From: Tepidisphaeraceae bacterium
GTDB lineage: Bacteria > Planctomycetota > Phycisphaerae > Tepidisphaerales > Tepidisphaeraceae
DNA: 64,000 nt
Direction: 5' to 3'
Assembly: GCA_035998445.1 (NCBI GenBank)
Contig: DASYHQ010000008.1
Coordinates: 186,001-250,000 of the forward strand
Of this stretch, positions 42,443-50,937 are shown in pieces. Each line of letters starts with the position of its first letter. Positions within the stretch are counted from its first letter, which is position 1. The notes below the pieces were generated by a model that searched no databases, was not told where the DNA came from, and saw only the letters and a program-made list of their open reading frames with translations. A program made the translations under genes and the position numbers.

Positions 42443-44014
42443 TCACTTCACGCCATCGCGCCGGGCCAACCGTTTGGCGACGCGGACGCCGCTCTCCAGG
42501 GCGCCTTCCATGAAGCCGACGAACTTGTAGCACGTGTGTTCGCCAGCGAAGTGCAGGCGTCCCAGGCCGTTGTAGAGGGTCGGACCGATCCGGCAGATCT
42601 GGCCGGGCGCGGGGAACGTGTAGCCGCCCTTCGTCCAAGTGTCGCCAAGCCAGTCGACGAAGGTCGAGCGGACCAGGCTCTTGGAGAAGCCGGGATACAT
42701 CGCGTCCAACGCCGGGCCATAGGCGGCATCTTTCTCGGTCGCGTAGGCGGCGCGGGCGCTCTCGGCGGCGGGACCACCGCTGTAGGCGGTCAAAGAGATG
42801 CCTTCATCGCCCGGCGAGCCGTCGGTCGATTCCCACGTGCTGCTGACGTCGCCGTCGGTCATGCCTTCGGGCGACAGGTTCACCTGTTCCCAGAACCGGT
42901 TCTTCACCGCTGCCAGGTACTTCACGTTGTTGCCCATTTGCGGGGCCAGCGCCCGCGGTAGGGAAGGTGTGAAGCGGATCTTCCGCCAAATGCTCGGCGG
43001 CACGGTAAGCACCACGTCGTCGCCGATCAGCGTCTTGCCGTTGCTCAGCACCACGCTAACGCCCAGTTCCGTCTGCGTGATGCTCTTGGCGGCCAGGCCC
43101 AGCAGGACGTTCTCGCGACCGATGGCGTCGGCAAGGCACTCAGCCAACTGCTGGTTGCCACCGCGCAGGCGGAAGACTTCGGTATCGGTGAAGTAGCGCA
43201 CTCCCCCACCGGCCGCGATTTGCGTGAGGTTGCCCAGGTAGCTCTGCCGGTCCATCGGCACCGCGTTGTTCCCCTCAAACTCGGCGGCGATCGCCTGCTT
43301 TGTCGTGGGGCTCACCGGCAGGTTGTCCAGCCAGTCGGCGGTCGATCGCAGATCCAGCTCGCGCGCGTTCGCCGACAGCCAAGGCTCTTCGATGTTCACG
43401 CCTTTGGCGTCATCGATCAGCGGTTGGAACGCCGTGTCCATCTCGGCCCAGATCGCGTCGGCCTCGGGCTTCGTCAGGCGCTGGCCGTTCAGCACGATGG
43501 GCGTATCGGCATCGTCGGTGACCACTTCAACGTAGTCCAGCCCAAAGTGCGTCTTGTACGCCCACCAGTGCGGTTGATTCAGCCCGATGTACTCGCCGCC
43601 CCCCTCGGCGGTCTTGCCGGGCAGCAGCTCGCGATAGGAGACGACCCGCCCGCCAAGGCGATCGCGCGCCTCGACCACGACTACGTCGTAGCCCATCGAC
43701 TTCAGCTCATGCGCGCTGGATAGACCGGCGAAGCCGGCGCCAATCACAATGATGCGCTTCTGAACCGGTTTCGACGACGATGCAGACGAAGCAGACGACG
43801 GCGCCTCGAGCGGCACGTCGATCGAAAGGGGCAGGTTGTCGATTCGGGGCAAGTCCGGACGGAGGGGAGACCCTCGCGGCGTCGGCCGATCGCTGCTAGG
43901 CAGCAACCCGGCCGAGGCCGCGACGGTCGCCTTCAGCGCGGCTTCGCGTCCCGGCCCACTGCATAGCTCGGGCCTGTATCGACGTAGAAATTGTCCGTAC
44001 AACGAGAACGGCAT
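42443..44014 (-). CDS. Flavin monoamine oxidase family protein
   Basis: This 523-residue protein has an FAD Rossmann motif, RIIVIGAGFAGLSSAHEL with GxGxxG at 92-97, then EARDRLGGRV. The C-terminal amine-oxidase signature is LHFAGEHTCYKFVGFMEGALESGVRVAKRL. Such enzymes oxidise amines or amino acids; the substrate cannot be read. The first 80 residues (MPFSLYGQFLRRYRP...SSASSASSSKPVQK) lie outside the domain. They include a basic stretch and an ASAGLLPS segment that could be a degenerate export signal, but no twin-arginine motif fits well. AAGG lies 5 nt before the ATG. Confidence 0.93.
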   Translation of the reverse strand: MPFSLYGQFLRRYRPELCSGPGREAALKATVAASAGLLPSSDRPTPRGSPLRPDLPRIDNLPLSIDVPLEAPSSASSASSSKPVQKRIIVIGAGFAGLSSAHELKSMGYDVVVVEARDRLGGRVVSYRELLPGKTAEGGGEYIGLNQPHWWAYKTHFGLDYVEVVTDDADTPIVLNGQRLTKPEADAIWAEMDTAFQPLIDDAKGVNIEEPWLSANARELDLRSTADWLDNLPVSPTTKQAIAAEFEGNNAVPMDRQSYLGNLTQIAAGGGVRYFTDTEVFRLRGGNQQLAECLADAIGRENVLLGLAAKSITQTELGVSVVLSNGKTLIGDDVVLTVPPSIWRKIRFTPSLPRALAPQMGNNVKYLAAVKNRFWEQVNLSPEGMTDGDVSSTWESTDGSPGDEGISLTAYSGGPAAESARAAYATEKDAAYGPALDAMYPGFSKSLVRSTFVDWLGDTWTKGGYTFPAPGQICRIGPTLYNGLGRLHFAGEHTCYKFVGFMEGALESGVRVAKRLARRDGVK

Positions 44015-44128
44015 AAAGCACCTTCCATTGGTTTGCGGGCCGCAGCCCGTGTGTCTGTTGGAGCCATGTCTAATTCAACCCTACACCACGCCCCCTGAAC
44101 CGGTCAACATCGTAACTGGAGGCACAAA

Positions 44129-44147
44129 GTATTCGTAAACCGAATAC
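44129..44147. promoter_or_regulatory. Inverted repeat in the amine oxidase / ThuA-like intergenic gap
   Basis: GTATTCG and CGAATAC are perfect 7-bp arms around TAAAC, followed by AGTATATTACG. The 315-bp divergent gap is otherwise empty. It may be an operator for either neighbour. Confidence 0.4.
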
Positions 44148-44329
44148 CTACAGTATATTACGTTCTCGACACCACCTAGGTTCGCATGCCGCGGTGGCGG
44201 CTATTTCCCAGCCCAACTTGCCCAGTCAGCAGACTGAACAATGTTTAGCGCCTGAGGGCCTTCCCGCGGTCGCTTGCCGGGTGATCGGTGGTTTGAGATA
44301 GTCTCCGCGCATCAACTGGAGCAACCCGC

Positions 44330-45076
44330 ATGGCCATCCGCGTCACCGTCTGGCACGAACACCGTCACGAAAAAATTAACACCGCCGTCGCCGCCGTCTA
44401 CCCGCAGGGCATGCACGAGGCGATCGCCAACTACCTGCGTCGATCAGGCGACCTGGAGGTGCGAACCGCCCTGCTGGATGCAGCCGACAACGGGTTGCCC
44501 GAGGACGTGTTGAACAACACCGACGTGCTGACCTGGTGGGGCCACGGCGCCCACCACGAGGTGTCGGACCTGACCGTCGAGCGCGTCTACCGGCGCGTGC
44601 ATGACGGCATGGGCCTGATCGTGCTGCACTCGGGACACCACTCGAAGATCTTCCGCAAACTGATGGGCACCGGCTGCGACCTGAAGTGGCGCGTCGGCAA
44701 CGACCGTGAGGTGCTGTGGGTGACGCGCCCGGGCCACCCGATCACCGAGGGGATCGAGGAGTGCATCATCCTGGAACAGGAAGAGATGTACGGCGAGTTC
44801 TTCGACGTGCCCGAGCCGCTGGAGACCGTCTTCATCAGCAATTTCTCCGGCGGCGAGGTCTTCCGCAGTGGCCTGACCTACCAGCGCGGCCAGGGCAGCA
44901 TCTTCTACTTCCGCCCGGGTCACGAGACCTACCCCACGTACCACAACCCGCAGGTGATGCGCGTGATCGAGAACGCGATCCGCTGGGCCGTCCCGCGCGA
45001 CCCCGCCCGACCGGTAAAGTTCGGCCATCACCCGCAGGACTGGATGGAAAAGAAGAAGAGCGAAGGCCGCGTTTAG
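44330..45076 (+). CDS. ThuA-like glutamine-amidotransferase-fold protein (trehalose utilisation type)
   Basis: This 248-residue cytosolic protein reads [38 protein letters not shown], then [15 protein letters not shown] and [22 protein letters not shown]. The next part is [18 protein letters not shown], then [52 protein letters not shown]. This is the ThuA pattern. ThuA proteins take part in conversion of trehalose or related disaccharides to 3-keto derivatives, usually with Gfo/Idh-type dehydrogenases, none of which is adjacent. A TGGAG ribosome binding site lies 8 nt before the ATG. Confidence 0.92.
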   Translation: MAIRVTVWHEHRHEKINTAVAAVYPQGMHEAIANYLRRSGDLEVRTALLDAADNGLPEDVLNNTDVLTWWGHGAHHEVSDLTVERVYRRVHDGMGLIVLHSGHHSKIFRKLMGTGCDLKWRVGNDREVLWVTRPGHPITEGIEECIILEQEEMYGEFFDVPEPLETVFISNFSGGEVFRSGLTYQRGQGSIFYFRPGHETYPTYHNPQVMRVIENAIRWAVPRDPARPVKFGHHPQDWMEKKKSEGRV

Positions 45077-45158
45077 AAGAACGGCTGACGCGAACGACCG
45101 CCGCACGCGAGCAGCGGTCGGTTCACTTATTCATCTCAAGCGCCACGCCGCGGCTTTA

Positions 45159-45297
45159 CCGTGGCATGGGCGTCTCGCCCATGCCTGTGGATTGGAACTA
45201 GAAATCGCATTTGTTCCAGATTGCGCTGATCAAGCCGCAGCAACAAATCTGACCTCACGGCCCTACCCAATGCATGGGCGAGACGCCCATGCCACGG
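45159..45297. repeat. Palindromic repeat family D, copy 2
   Basis: Arms CCGTGGCATGGGCGTCTCGC and the mirror ending GCCACGG (24 bp, nearly perfect) lie between two convergent genes. The interior (TGGATTGGAAC...GCCGCAG...CTCACGGCC) is shared with copies 3 and 5. Confidence 0.92.
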
Positions 45298-45404
45298 CCA
45301 GAGCGGACGACACCGAGTTCGGTAACACATGCTTCGCTTACGTGGCCCGCTCGTCTTCTCCGCGTGCCTCCGCGCCATCCTCTGCGCCTCTGCGGTGAAA
45401 AGCG

Positions 45405-47582
45405 TTACTCCCAGTCGCGCACGGTCATCGCGCCCCGGCAGTTGCCGACCGGCGCGCCGGCGCCCTGGCCCACGGCGTCGCCGAAGTAGCCGGGGATCTC
45501 GGTGCCGTTGGGGAGCTTGCGCGGCAGGTTCATGCCGGTGGCGGTGGGACTGGTGCAGAATAGATGGCCGAGCGGTTGCGGTGGCACGGCGTAGTAGCTC
45601 AGCGGCATGCCGAGCCGGCCGATGGCGGCCCAGGCGTAGTAGTTCGTGTAGGCCATGATGCACGTGGCGTCGCCACTGGCGTCGTTGCCCGGGCGGCCGA
45701 CCTCACCGTCGAGCTTCAGGTCGCTCGTCGCGTGCAGCAGCTCGACGCCGTCCTGACCGTAGGCGTGCCAGTCGACCATCCTCGGCGTCAGCACGCGTTT
45801 GTCGTCGAACTCGGTCTGCTTGCCGTGATGCGGGGCACCCACGCCGTGCGCGATCTCATGGGCGATCGTGTTGGCGATGTCCTGCTCGGCGGTGTAGGGC
45901 AGCTTCACCCCACCGGCCTTGGCGACGGCGGCCTGGCGGGCGTAGAAGCTGCGCGCGCCGGCGACGTCGACCACCGCCATCTCCGATTTCCTCGGCGTCT
46001 TCCGCAGTTCCGCAACGGGACGGTTTTCACCAGCGCTCTTCGGCAGCGCTTCCTCCTTCAGCAGGATCGCGTACTGCTCGCCACCACTGGCGACGCCGCG
46101 GTTCAGGTTCAGGTGGCGCGATTCGGGCAGCTCGCCCTCCTTCAGCTCCACCACCTCGATCCCGCTGGCCGACCTGAAGAGGTCGAATCCCTGCTTGGCC
46201 GGGGCGCCGATCTTGTTCAGCACGGCCAGCTCTTTGCGCATCGGATCGAGCTTGCCGGTGGTGCGCGTCGGCTTGCCGAGCACGATCAATCCGCGATATT
46301 CCTCGTACGCGGTCAGGCCGTCGCCCTTCTTGTCATTGCCGGTTTGCTCGTCCTGATCATCGGTATCTTTGCCGGTAAATTTGGCTAATTTCTTCCATTT
46401 GTCGCCAATTTTTGAGTCCACGGCCCGCTTGGGCAGCAGGATGTCGCCGCGGGCGGTGTCGTCCTTCAAGTGGCCGACGATCACCCGGCCATCCATCAGT
46501 TCGGCCGTCACCAGGATCGTGCCGTAGGCGCCGAAGTCGAAGCACGACAGCGTCGCGTTCGTCTCCTCGTACTCGCCGTCGGGCGACGCCAGCGTTGCGC
46601 CTTCGTCGCTCACCTTCCAGTCGCCAGCGTTCTTCTCGGGCTCGAAGCGCAGGTCGGGCGCTGTGCCGGCGTTCTTCTGCGGCCAGTTGAGGCAGACGCC
46701 CTTCTCGCGCGACACCTCACTCAGGCGATAGGTCATGCGGACGGCCTTCTGCGCCGGCTTGCCACCGTCCTTGCCGACGACTTTGGCCGTGATGGTCGCG
46801 GTGGTGCCGGGCTTGTCCTCGCTCAAGCTGGCGACCGGCAGCCAGTCGGCGTAGTTGGCGATCTCGACCTGCAGTTCGACGTCGACCGCATCGGCCGGCA
46901 CGAGCGTCCAGCGCACGCCGCCGGCGGAGGGGTGCTGCTTCAACCACGCCTCTTCGTCGAAGTTCTGCTGCGACTTCGCGTGGTTCATCGCCTGCGCGTG
47001 CGACCAGTTGCCACTGATCACCCGGCCACCCTCGGGCAGGGTCAGCACGAGTTCCGCCGGCGCGGGCGTGGGAACGCTCACGCCGTAGTCGTAGGATGCC
47101 GGGCCCCACTTGCGGTCGGTCGTGCTCCACTTTTCGGTGCCGCCGTACTGAGTGGGAACGCCTTTGGTGTCGATGATGCTGATGTCGTAGGTGCCGTCCT
47201 CGAGGTTCATCGAGACGTGTACGCCGACCGCGCTGGTGCCCGAACCTTCGTCGTATCGCGTCGCGATGGAATTTCCGGGCGCGGTCTCGCGGGTGCGCTT
47301 CGAGATGCTCGAGTTTACCGGCCCCTTGCCGTGCAGGTTGAAGACCATCGCCGGCTCGCCGTCCTCGCGTTCCAGCAGGATCTTCCCGCTGCTTTCGAGG
47401 TTGTAGACCGACCGGTTCGTCGTCCGCCCGCCTTCCTCCCAGGTGTAGGGCCCACTGGCGGTGTAGGTGTAGCGCAGTTCCCACTGCTTCACGCCACCAA
47501 AACGCTGGAACAGCGTTTGGGCGTGGGACGGGGTGGTACAGATAAGGACAATCAGCGTGATGAGTAAAATCGCATTGCGCAT
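45405..47582 (-). CDS. Secreted zinc metalloprotease-like protein (HExxHxxGxxHH)
   Basis: This 725-residue protein has a Sec signal peptide, MRNAILLITLIVLICTTPSHAQ. A long N-terminal region of beta character follows (WELRYTYTASGPYTWEEGGRT; LTLPEGGRVISGNWSHAQAM). A possible calcium-binding segment is EDDQDEQTGNDKKGDGLTAYEEYRG (about 395-420, EF/thrombospondin-like). A metzincin-type motif, TIAHEIAHGVGAPHH, lies near residues 572-586. Two of the three zinc His are in HEIAH and the third is in APHH. The start is placed at 47582 because the signal peptide begins there, with TACGGT 8 nt upstream. Substrate unknown. Confidence 0.87.
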   Translation of the reverse strand: MRNAILLITLIVLICTTPSHAQTLFQRFGGVKQWELRYTYTASGPYTWEEGGRTTNRSVYNLESSGKILLEREDGEPAMVFNLHGKGPVNSSISKRTRETAPGNSIATRYDEGSGTSAVGVHVSMNLEDGTYDISIIDTKGVPTQYGGTEKWSTTDRKWGPASYDYGVSVPTPAPAELVLTLPEGGRVISGNWSHAQAMNHAKSQQNFDEEAWLKQHPSAGGVRWTLVPADAVDVELQVEIANYADWLPVASLSEDKPGTTATITAKVVGKDGGKPAQKAVRMTYRLSEVSREKGVCLNWPQKNAGTAPDLRFEPEKNAGDWKVSDEGATLASPDGEYEETNATLSCFDFGAYGTILVTAELMDGRVIVGHLKDDTARGDILLPKRAVDSKIGDKWKKLAKFTGKDTDDQDEQTGNDKKGDGLTAYEEYRGLIVLGKPTRTTGKLDPMRKELAVLNKIGAPAKQGFDLFRSASGIEVVELKEGELPESRHLNLNRGVASGGEQYAILLKEEALPKSAGENRPVAELRKTPRKSEMAVVDVAGARSFYARQAAVAKAGGVKLPYTAEQDIANTIAHEIAHGVGAPHHGKQTEFDDKRVLTPRMVDWHAYGQDGVELLHATSDLKLDGEVGRPGNDASGDATCIMAYTNYYAWAAIGRLGMPLSYYAVPPQPLGHLFCTSPTATGMNLPRKLPNGTEIPGYFGDAVGQGAGAPVGNCRGAMTVRDWE

Positions 47583-47749
47583 AAGTTTGAACCGTACAGA
47601 AGCGACGGCACAGCGAGCCAATTCATTACGTGAAATTGAAGTCGGATTTAATCGACAGCGCGCGTGACCGCCTTCACCGTGGCTTGGGCGTCTGCCCCAC
47701 GCGTCAAGTTAGGCAGTGCCTGACAGATCGAACTTCTAAAGAGAAGATT

Positions 47750-47850
47750 GTCATCCCGAAGGGAGCGGTAGCGACCTGAGGGATCTCAAATGGCTGACGA
47801 CGCCCGGCTTGGGAAATCCCGAGAGTCGCCATCGCTCCTCTCGGGATGAC
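47750..47850. repeat. Palindromic repeat family B, copy 6, with outer inverted flanks
   Basis: Arms start GTCATCCCGAAGGGAGCGG and end TCGGGATGAC. Outside them GGCAGTGCCTGACAGATC (47712 onward) is roughly mirrored at about 47873-47896, giving a nested palindrome as at 27706-27990. The gap 47622-47915 also holds a single family D end (CCGTGGCTTGGGCGTC, 47677). Confidence 0.88.
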
Positions 47851-47915
47851 ACCTGCGCCAGGGTCACCAAATCTGATCTGGTCCGTCAGACAGTGCCCAG
47901 CGCCACCCGCTGTCA

Positions 47916-49535
47916 TCAGCCCCGCGGTGGCAGTGAGAGCGTCTTCACCTTCACAATGTTCGGCCGGGCGCGCAGGCGGTTGACCAACGACGCGGGGGCC
48001 TCGCTGTCGGTCTTCAGGACCATTAGGGCGGTCGCGGTGCCGTCCTTGGCGAAGTCGCGGCTGATGACCATGTCAGCGATGTTCACGCCGGCCTCGCCAA
48101 AGCTGGTCCCGACGACGCCGATCACGCCCGGCTCGTCCTTGTTGATGATCAGCACCATCTGGCCCTCGGGGATCATGTCCATTGAATAGCCGTCGATGCG
48201 TAAGACACGCGGCAGGCCATCTTGATATACGGTTCCCAATATTCGATGGCTGTCGCCACCCGGGCATTCCGCCCGCACGCCGACGATGTCACCGACCAGT
48301 CCGCTCGGGGGCGCCGCCTCGGCGATCGTCACCAGCTCGATGCCGCGGCTCTTGGCGAGATGTTCGACGTTGATAATGTTCACACCGCCGTTGGTGAGGT
48401 GCGGCTTGAGCAGCTCCACCGTCGCCAGGCGCAGCAGCGTCGTCATCAGCTTCTGCGCCCGCGGCCCGCTGGCGCGCAGCGTGATCGTCTTGTAGCCACT
48501 GTCGCACAACCCGGCCAGCAACGTTCCGATCCGGCTGGCCAGCTTGGCAAAGCCCGCCTCGTCCGGTGGCAAATCAAGCTTGATGCCACCCGCGTTCACG
48601 GCCCCGCGGATCTCACCACTGTTCAGGTAAGCGACGATCGCCTTGCACGCTTCCACCGACACCGCCGTCTGCGCCTCGTCGGTGCTGGCGCCCAGGTGCG
48701 GCGTGAGCACGGCATTCTCCAGCGCGAACAGCGGGTGCTCCTTCATCGGTGGCTCGGTCTGGAAGACGTCGATCGCGGCACCGGCGATCCGCTTTTCCTT
48801 CAAGGCCTCGGCCAGCGCGATCTCGTCGACCACTTCACCGCGCGCGTCGTTCACCACCAGCAGGTTCTTGCGGGCCACGTTGAACAGGCGTTCGCGGTTG
48901 AGCAGGTGGCGCGTCGCGTCGCCGCCGGGCACGTGGAAGGTGATGATGTCGATCTGGCGAAGGAACTCGTCGAAGTCGCGGACGATCTGCACCTTACCGT
49001 CGAGCGCGGTCGGGGCGCTGAAGAACGGGTCGAACCCGATCACGTTCATCTCAAACGCCAGCGCTCGCGTGGCGACCGTCTGCCCGATACGGCCCAAGCC
49101 GACGATGCCGAGCGTCTTGCCGGCCAATTGTGTGCCCTGGTAATCGTTGCGCTTCCACCCGCCACCCCGCACGTGGGCATGGGCCTGCGGGATCTTGCGG
49201 GCCAGGGACATCATCAGCGCCAGCGCATGTTCCGCGGTAGACAGGGTAGAAGCGGCCGCCGTGTTCAGCACGAGCACACCCTTGGCGGTGGCGGCGTCCA
49301 AATCGATGTTGTCGACGCCCACGCCCGCCCGCGCGATGGCCTTCAGGTTGCCGGGGTTCTCCAGCACCTTGGCGGTCACCTTAGCGCCGCTGCGGACGAT
49401 CAGCGCGTCGTACTCGCCGACGGCCGCGGCCAGTTCCGGCTCCTTCAGGCCCACCTTCACGTCGTAGGCGATGCCGCAGGTCTTCAGGTAGTCCAATCCC
49501 TCTTCAGCCAGCTTGTCAGCAACGAGAATCTTCAT
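47916..49535 (-). CDS. serA: D-3-phosphoglycerate dehydrogenase
   Basis: This 539-residue enzyme catalyses the first step of serine synthesis. The substrate domain is MKILVADKLAEEGLDYL. The NAD domain has GKTLGIVGLGRIGQTVATRALAFEMNVIGFDP, then ARGEVVDEIALAEAL. The catalytic His is in the segment APxxHLGASTDEAQ, here LTPHLGASTDEAQTAVS. The intervening (ASB) domain covers about residues 320-455, and a C-terminal ACT domain starts around 465 (MVLIINKDEPGVIGVVGTSFGEAGVNIADMVISR). The ACT domain gives serine feedback in this long form. AAGGA lies upstream of the ATG at 49535. No serC or serB is nearby. Confidence 0.97.
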   Translation of the reverse strand: MKILVADKLAEEGLDYLKTCGIAYDVKVGLKEPELAAAVGEYDALIVRSGAKVTAKVLENPGNLKAIARAGVGVDNIDLDAATAKGVLVLNTAAASTLSTAEHALALMMSLARKIPQAHAHVRGGGWKRNDYQGTQLAGKTLGIVGLGRIGQTVATRALAFEMNVIGFDPFFSAPTALDGKVQIVRDFDEFLRQIDIITFHVPGGDATRHLLNRERLFNVARKNLLVVNDARGEVVDEIALAEALKEKRIAGAAIDVFQTEPPMKEHPLFALENAVLTPHLGASTDEAQTAVSVEACKAIVAYLNSGEIRGAVNAGGIKLDLPPDEAGFAKLASRIGTLLAGLCDSGYKTITLRASGPRAQKLMTTLLRLATVELLKPHLTNGGVNIINVEHLAKSRGIELVTIAEAAPPSGLVGDIVGVRAECPGGDSHRILGTVYQDGLPRVLRIDGYSMDMIPEGQMVLIINKDEPGVIGVVGTSFGEAGVNIADMVISRDFAKDGTATALMVLKTDSEAPASLVNRLRARPNIVKVKTLSLPPRG

Positions 49536-49687
49536 GGGGCGCGGGTCCTTCGGTTATGGGAGACCGATCGTAAGGGAAGCGCTTGGCTGCCAGCAAGGGC
49601 AAGGCCCCTATAGGGGATGATGGGGTGCTTTGAAAATAGCGCTGAGAGGAGCATCTCAAAGGGTAACAAAGAACGCGGCCGCTCTGA

Positions 49688-49826
49688 CCGTGGCATGGGC
49701 GTCTCGCCCATGCATGTGGACTGGAAGGTGACATAGCGTTGTTTGGCTATCGCGCCGACTGAGCCGTTGAAACCAATCTGGTCTTCCGGCCTCACGACAC
49801 GCATGGGCGAGACGCCCATGCCACGG
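49688..49826. repeat. Palindromic repeat family D, copy 3
   Basis: Arms CCGTGGCATGGGCGTCTCGC and the mirror ending GCCACGG are essentially perfect. The interior resembles copies 2 and 5 (TGGACTGGAA...GAGCCGTTGAA...GGCCTCAC). It separates serA from prmC. Confidence 0.93.
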
Positions 49827-49844
49827 AAAGGCACCCCCTCCTCC

Positions 49845-50738
49845 CTATCCCTTCCGCACCGCCGTCACCGCGCGGTCTTTGCCGCCATAGTCTTTGAGCA
49901 GTCGGACACCCTCAAACTCGTCATGCGCCGCCACCAGTTCCTTGGCCGCCTCGCCCTGGTCGAAGGCAATCTCAAGGTAAATCTGCCCGCCGGGTGCCAG
50001 CCGATAGCCGGCGTGTTCCATAATGCGGCGATGGACGTCCAAGCCGTCCGCCCCGCCATCCAAGGCCAGGCGTGGCTCATAGTCGCGCACGTTGCGGTCC
50101 AGCGTCGCGATCTGGGCCGTCGGAATGTAAGGCGGGTTGGCCACGATCACGTTGAACGCTCCCGCGTCGACCGCGTCCTTCAACGGCTCATACAAGTCAC
50201 CCTGAAGGACCGCCACGCGGTCGGACAGGCCCAGTTTCTCGACGTTCTGCTGTGCGATCTTCACCGCCGCCGGGCTGATGTCGATCGCCGTCACGATCGC
50301 GGTCTTGATGCGCTGCGCGATCGCGCACGCCACGCAACCGCTGCCCGTGCACAGGTCCAGCACGCGCGGCGACTCCATGCCCGGCGTGTTCCTCGCCGCC
50401 TGCAGCACGTTCTCGACGAGCGTCTCCGTATCCGGCCGCGGGATGAGCACGCCCGGCCCCACCGCAAATTCGAGGCTGAAGAAGTGCCCCTTGCCCGTCA
50501 GGTATGCGATCGGCTCCTGCTCGCCCGCCCGCTTCACGAGGTCGCGAAACGTACCCAACTCGCGCTCGGGCACGGGCCGTTCGTAGTCGGTGTACAGCTT
50601 GATCCGCGGCACGTTCAACACGTGCGCCAGCAGCAGCTCGGCGCTGAGCCGCGGCGCGTCAACCTCTTTGCGCGTGAAGAACCCGCTGGTCCACTCCAGC
50701 AGCCGCCGCACGGTCCATCGCTCTGCATCTGCTGGCAT
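49845..50738 (-). CDS. prmC: Peptide chain release factor N5-glutamine methyltransferase
   Basis: This 297-residue SAM-dependent enzyme methylates the Gln of the GGQ motif in release factors RF1/RF2. The N-terminal helical domain is WTVRRLLEWTSGFFTRKEVDAPRLSAELLLAHVL. The SAM site is VLDLCTGSGCVACAIA, and the catalytic NPPY is at residues 201-204 in VIVANPPYIPT. IPRPDTETLVE and the C-terminal YLEIAFDQGEA are also typical. prfA, its common partner, is not next to it. TACAAT lies 10 nt before the ATG with no Shine-Dalgarno sequence. Confidence 0.96.
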   Translation of the reverse strand: MPADAERWTVRRLLEWTSGFFTRKEVDAPRLSAELLLAHVLNVPRIKLYTDYERPVPERELGTFRDLVKRAGEQEPIAYLTGKGHFFSLEFAVGPGVLIPRPDTETLVENVLQAARNTPGMESPRVLDLCTGSGCVACAIAQRIKTAIVTAIDISPAAVKIAQQNVEKLGLSDRVAVLQGDLYEPLKDAVDAGAFNVIVANPPYIPTAQIATLDRNVRDYEPRLALDGGADGLDVHRRIMEHAGYRLAPGGQIYLEIAFDQGEAAKELVAAHDEFEGVRLLKDYGGKDRAVTAVRKG

Positions 50739-50851
50739 AAGGGTGGGGATTGTAGGATTGCACTACGGTGCTCACAACCGTCGTGGCGTATCGACGGTTG
50801 GCGTTCAGCGTCCTACCCTTTCGGATGAAGGGCATTGGCCGATCAACGCAA

Positions 50852-50879
50852 CAGGGGCAGGCACGGATGCCTGCCCCTG
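50852..50879. terminator. Strong hairpin between the PEP-CTERM gene and prmC
   Basis: CAGGGGCAGGCA and TGCCTGCCCCTG are perfect 12-bp arms around CGGA. They lie about 60 bp after the PEP-CTERM stop codon on the minus strand, without a T-run. It may be a terminator or a relative of the family C hairpins (CAGGCA...TGCCTG). Confidence 0.45.
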
Positions 50880-50937
50880 CGACGTTAAACCTCTCACATG
50901 CCGCGCCGGCCCATGCGCCGGCGCGTCGACCGCGTGC

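Noticed and set aside
48222-49613. 463-codon plus-strand frame opposite serA
   Set aside because: Shadow of serA: Arg/His/Gln-rich, no start context, no domain.
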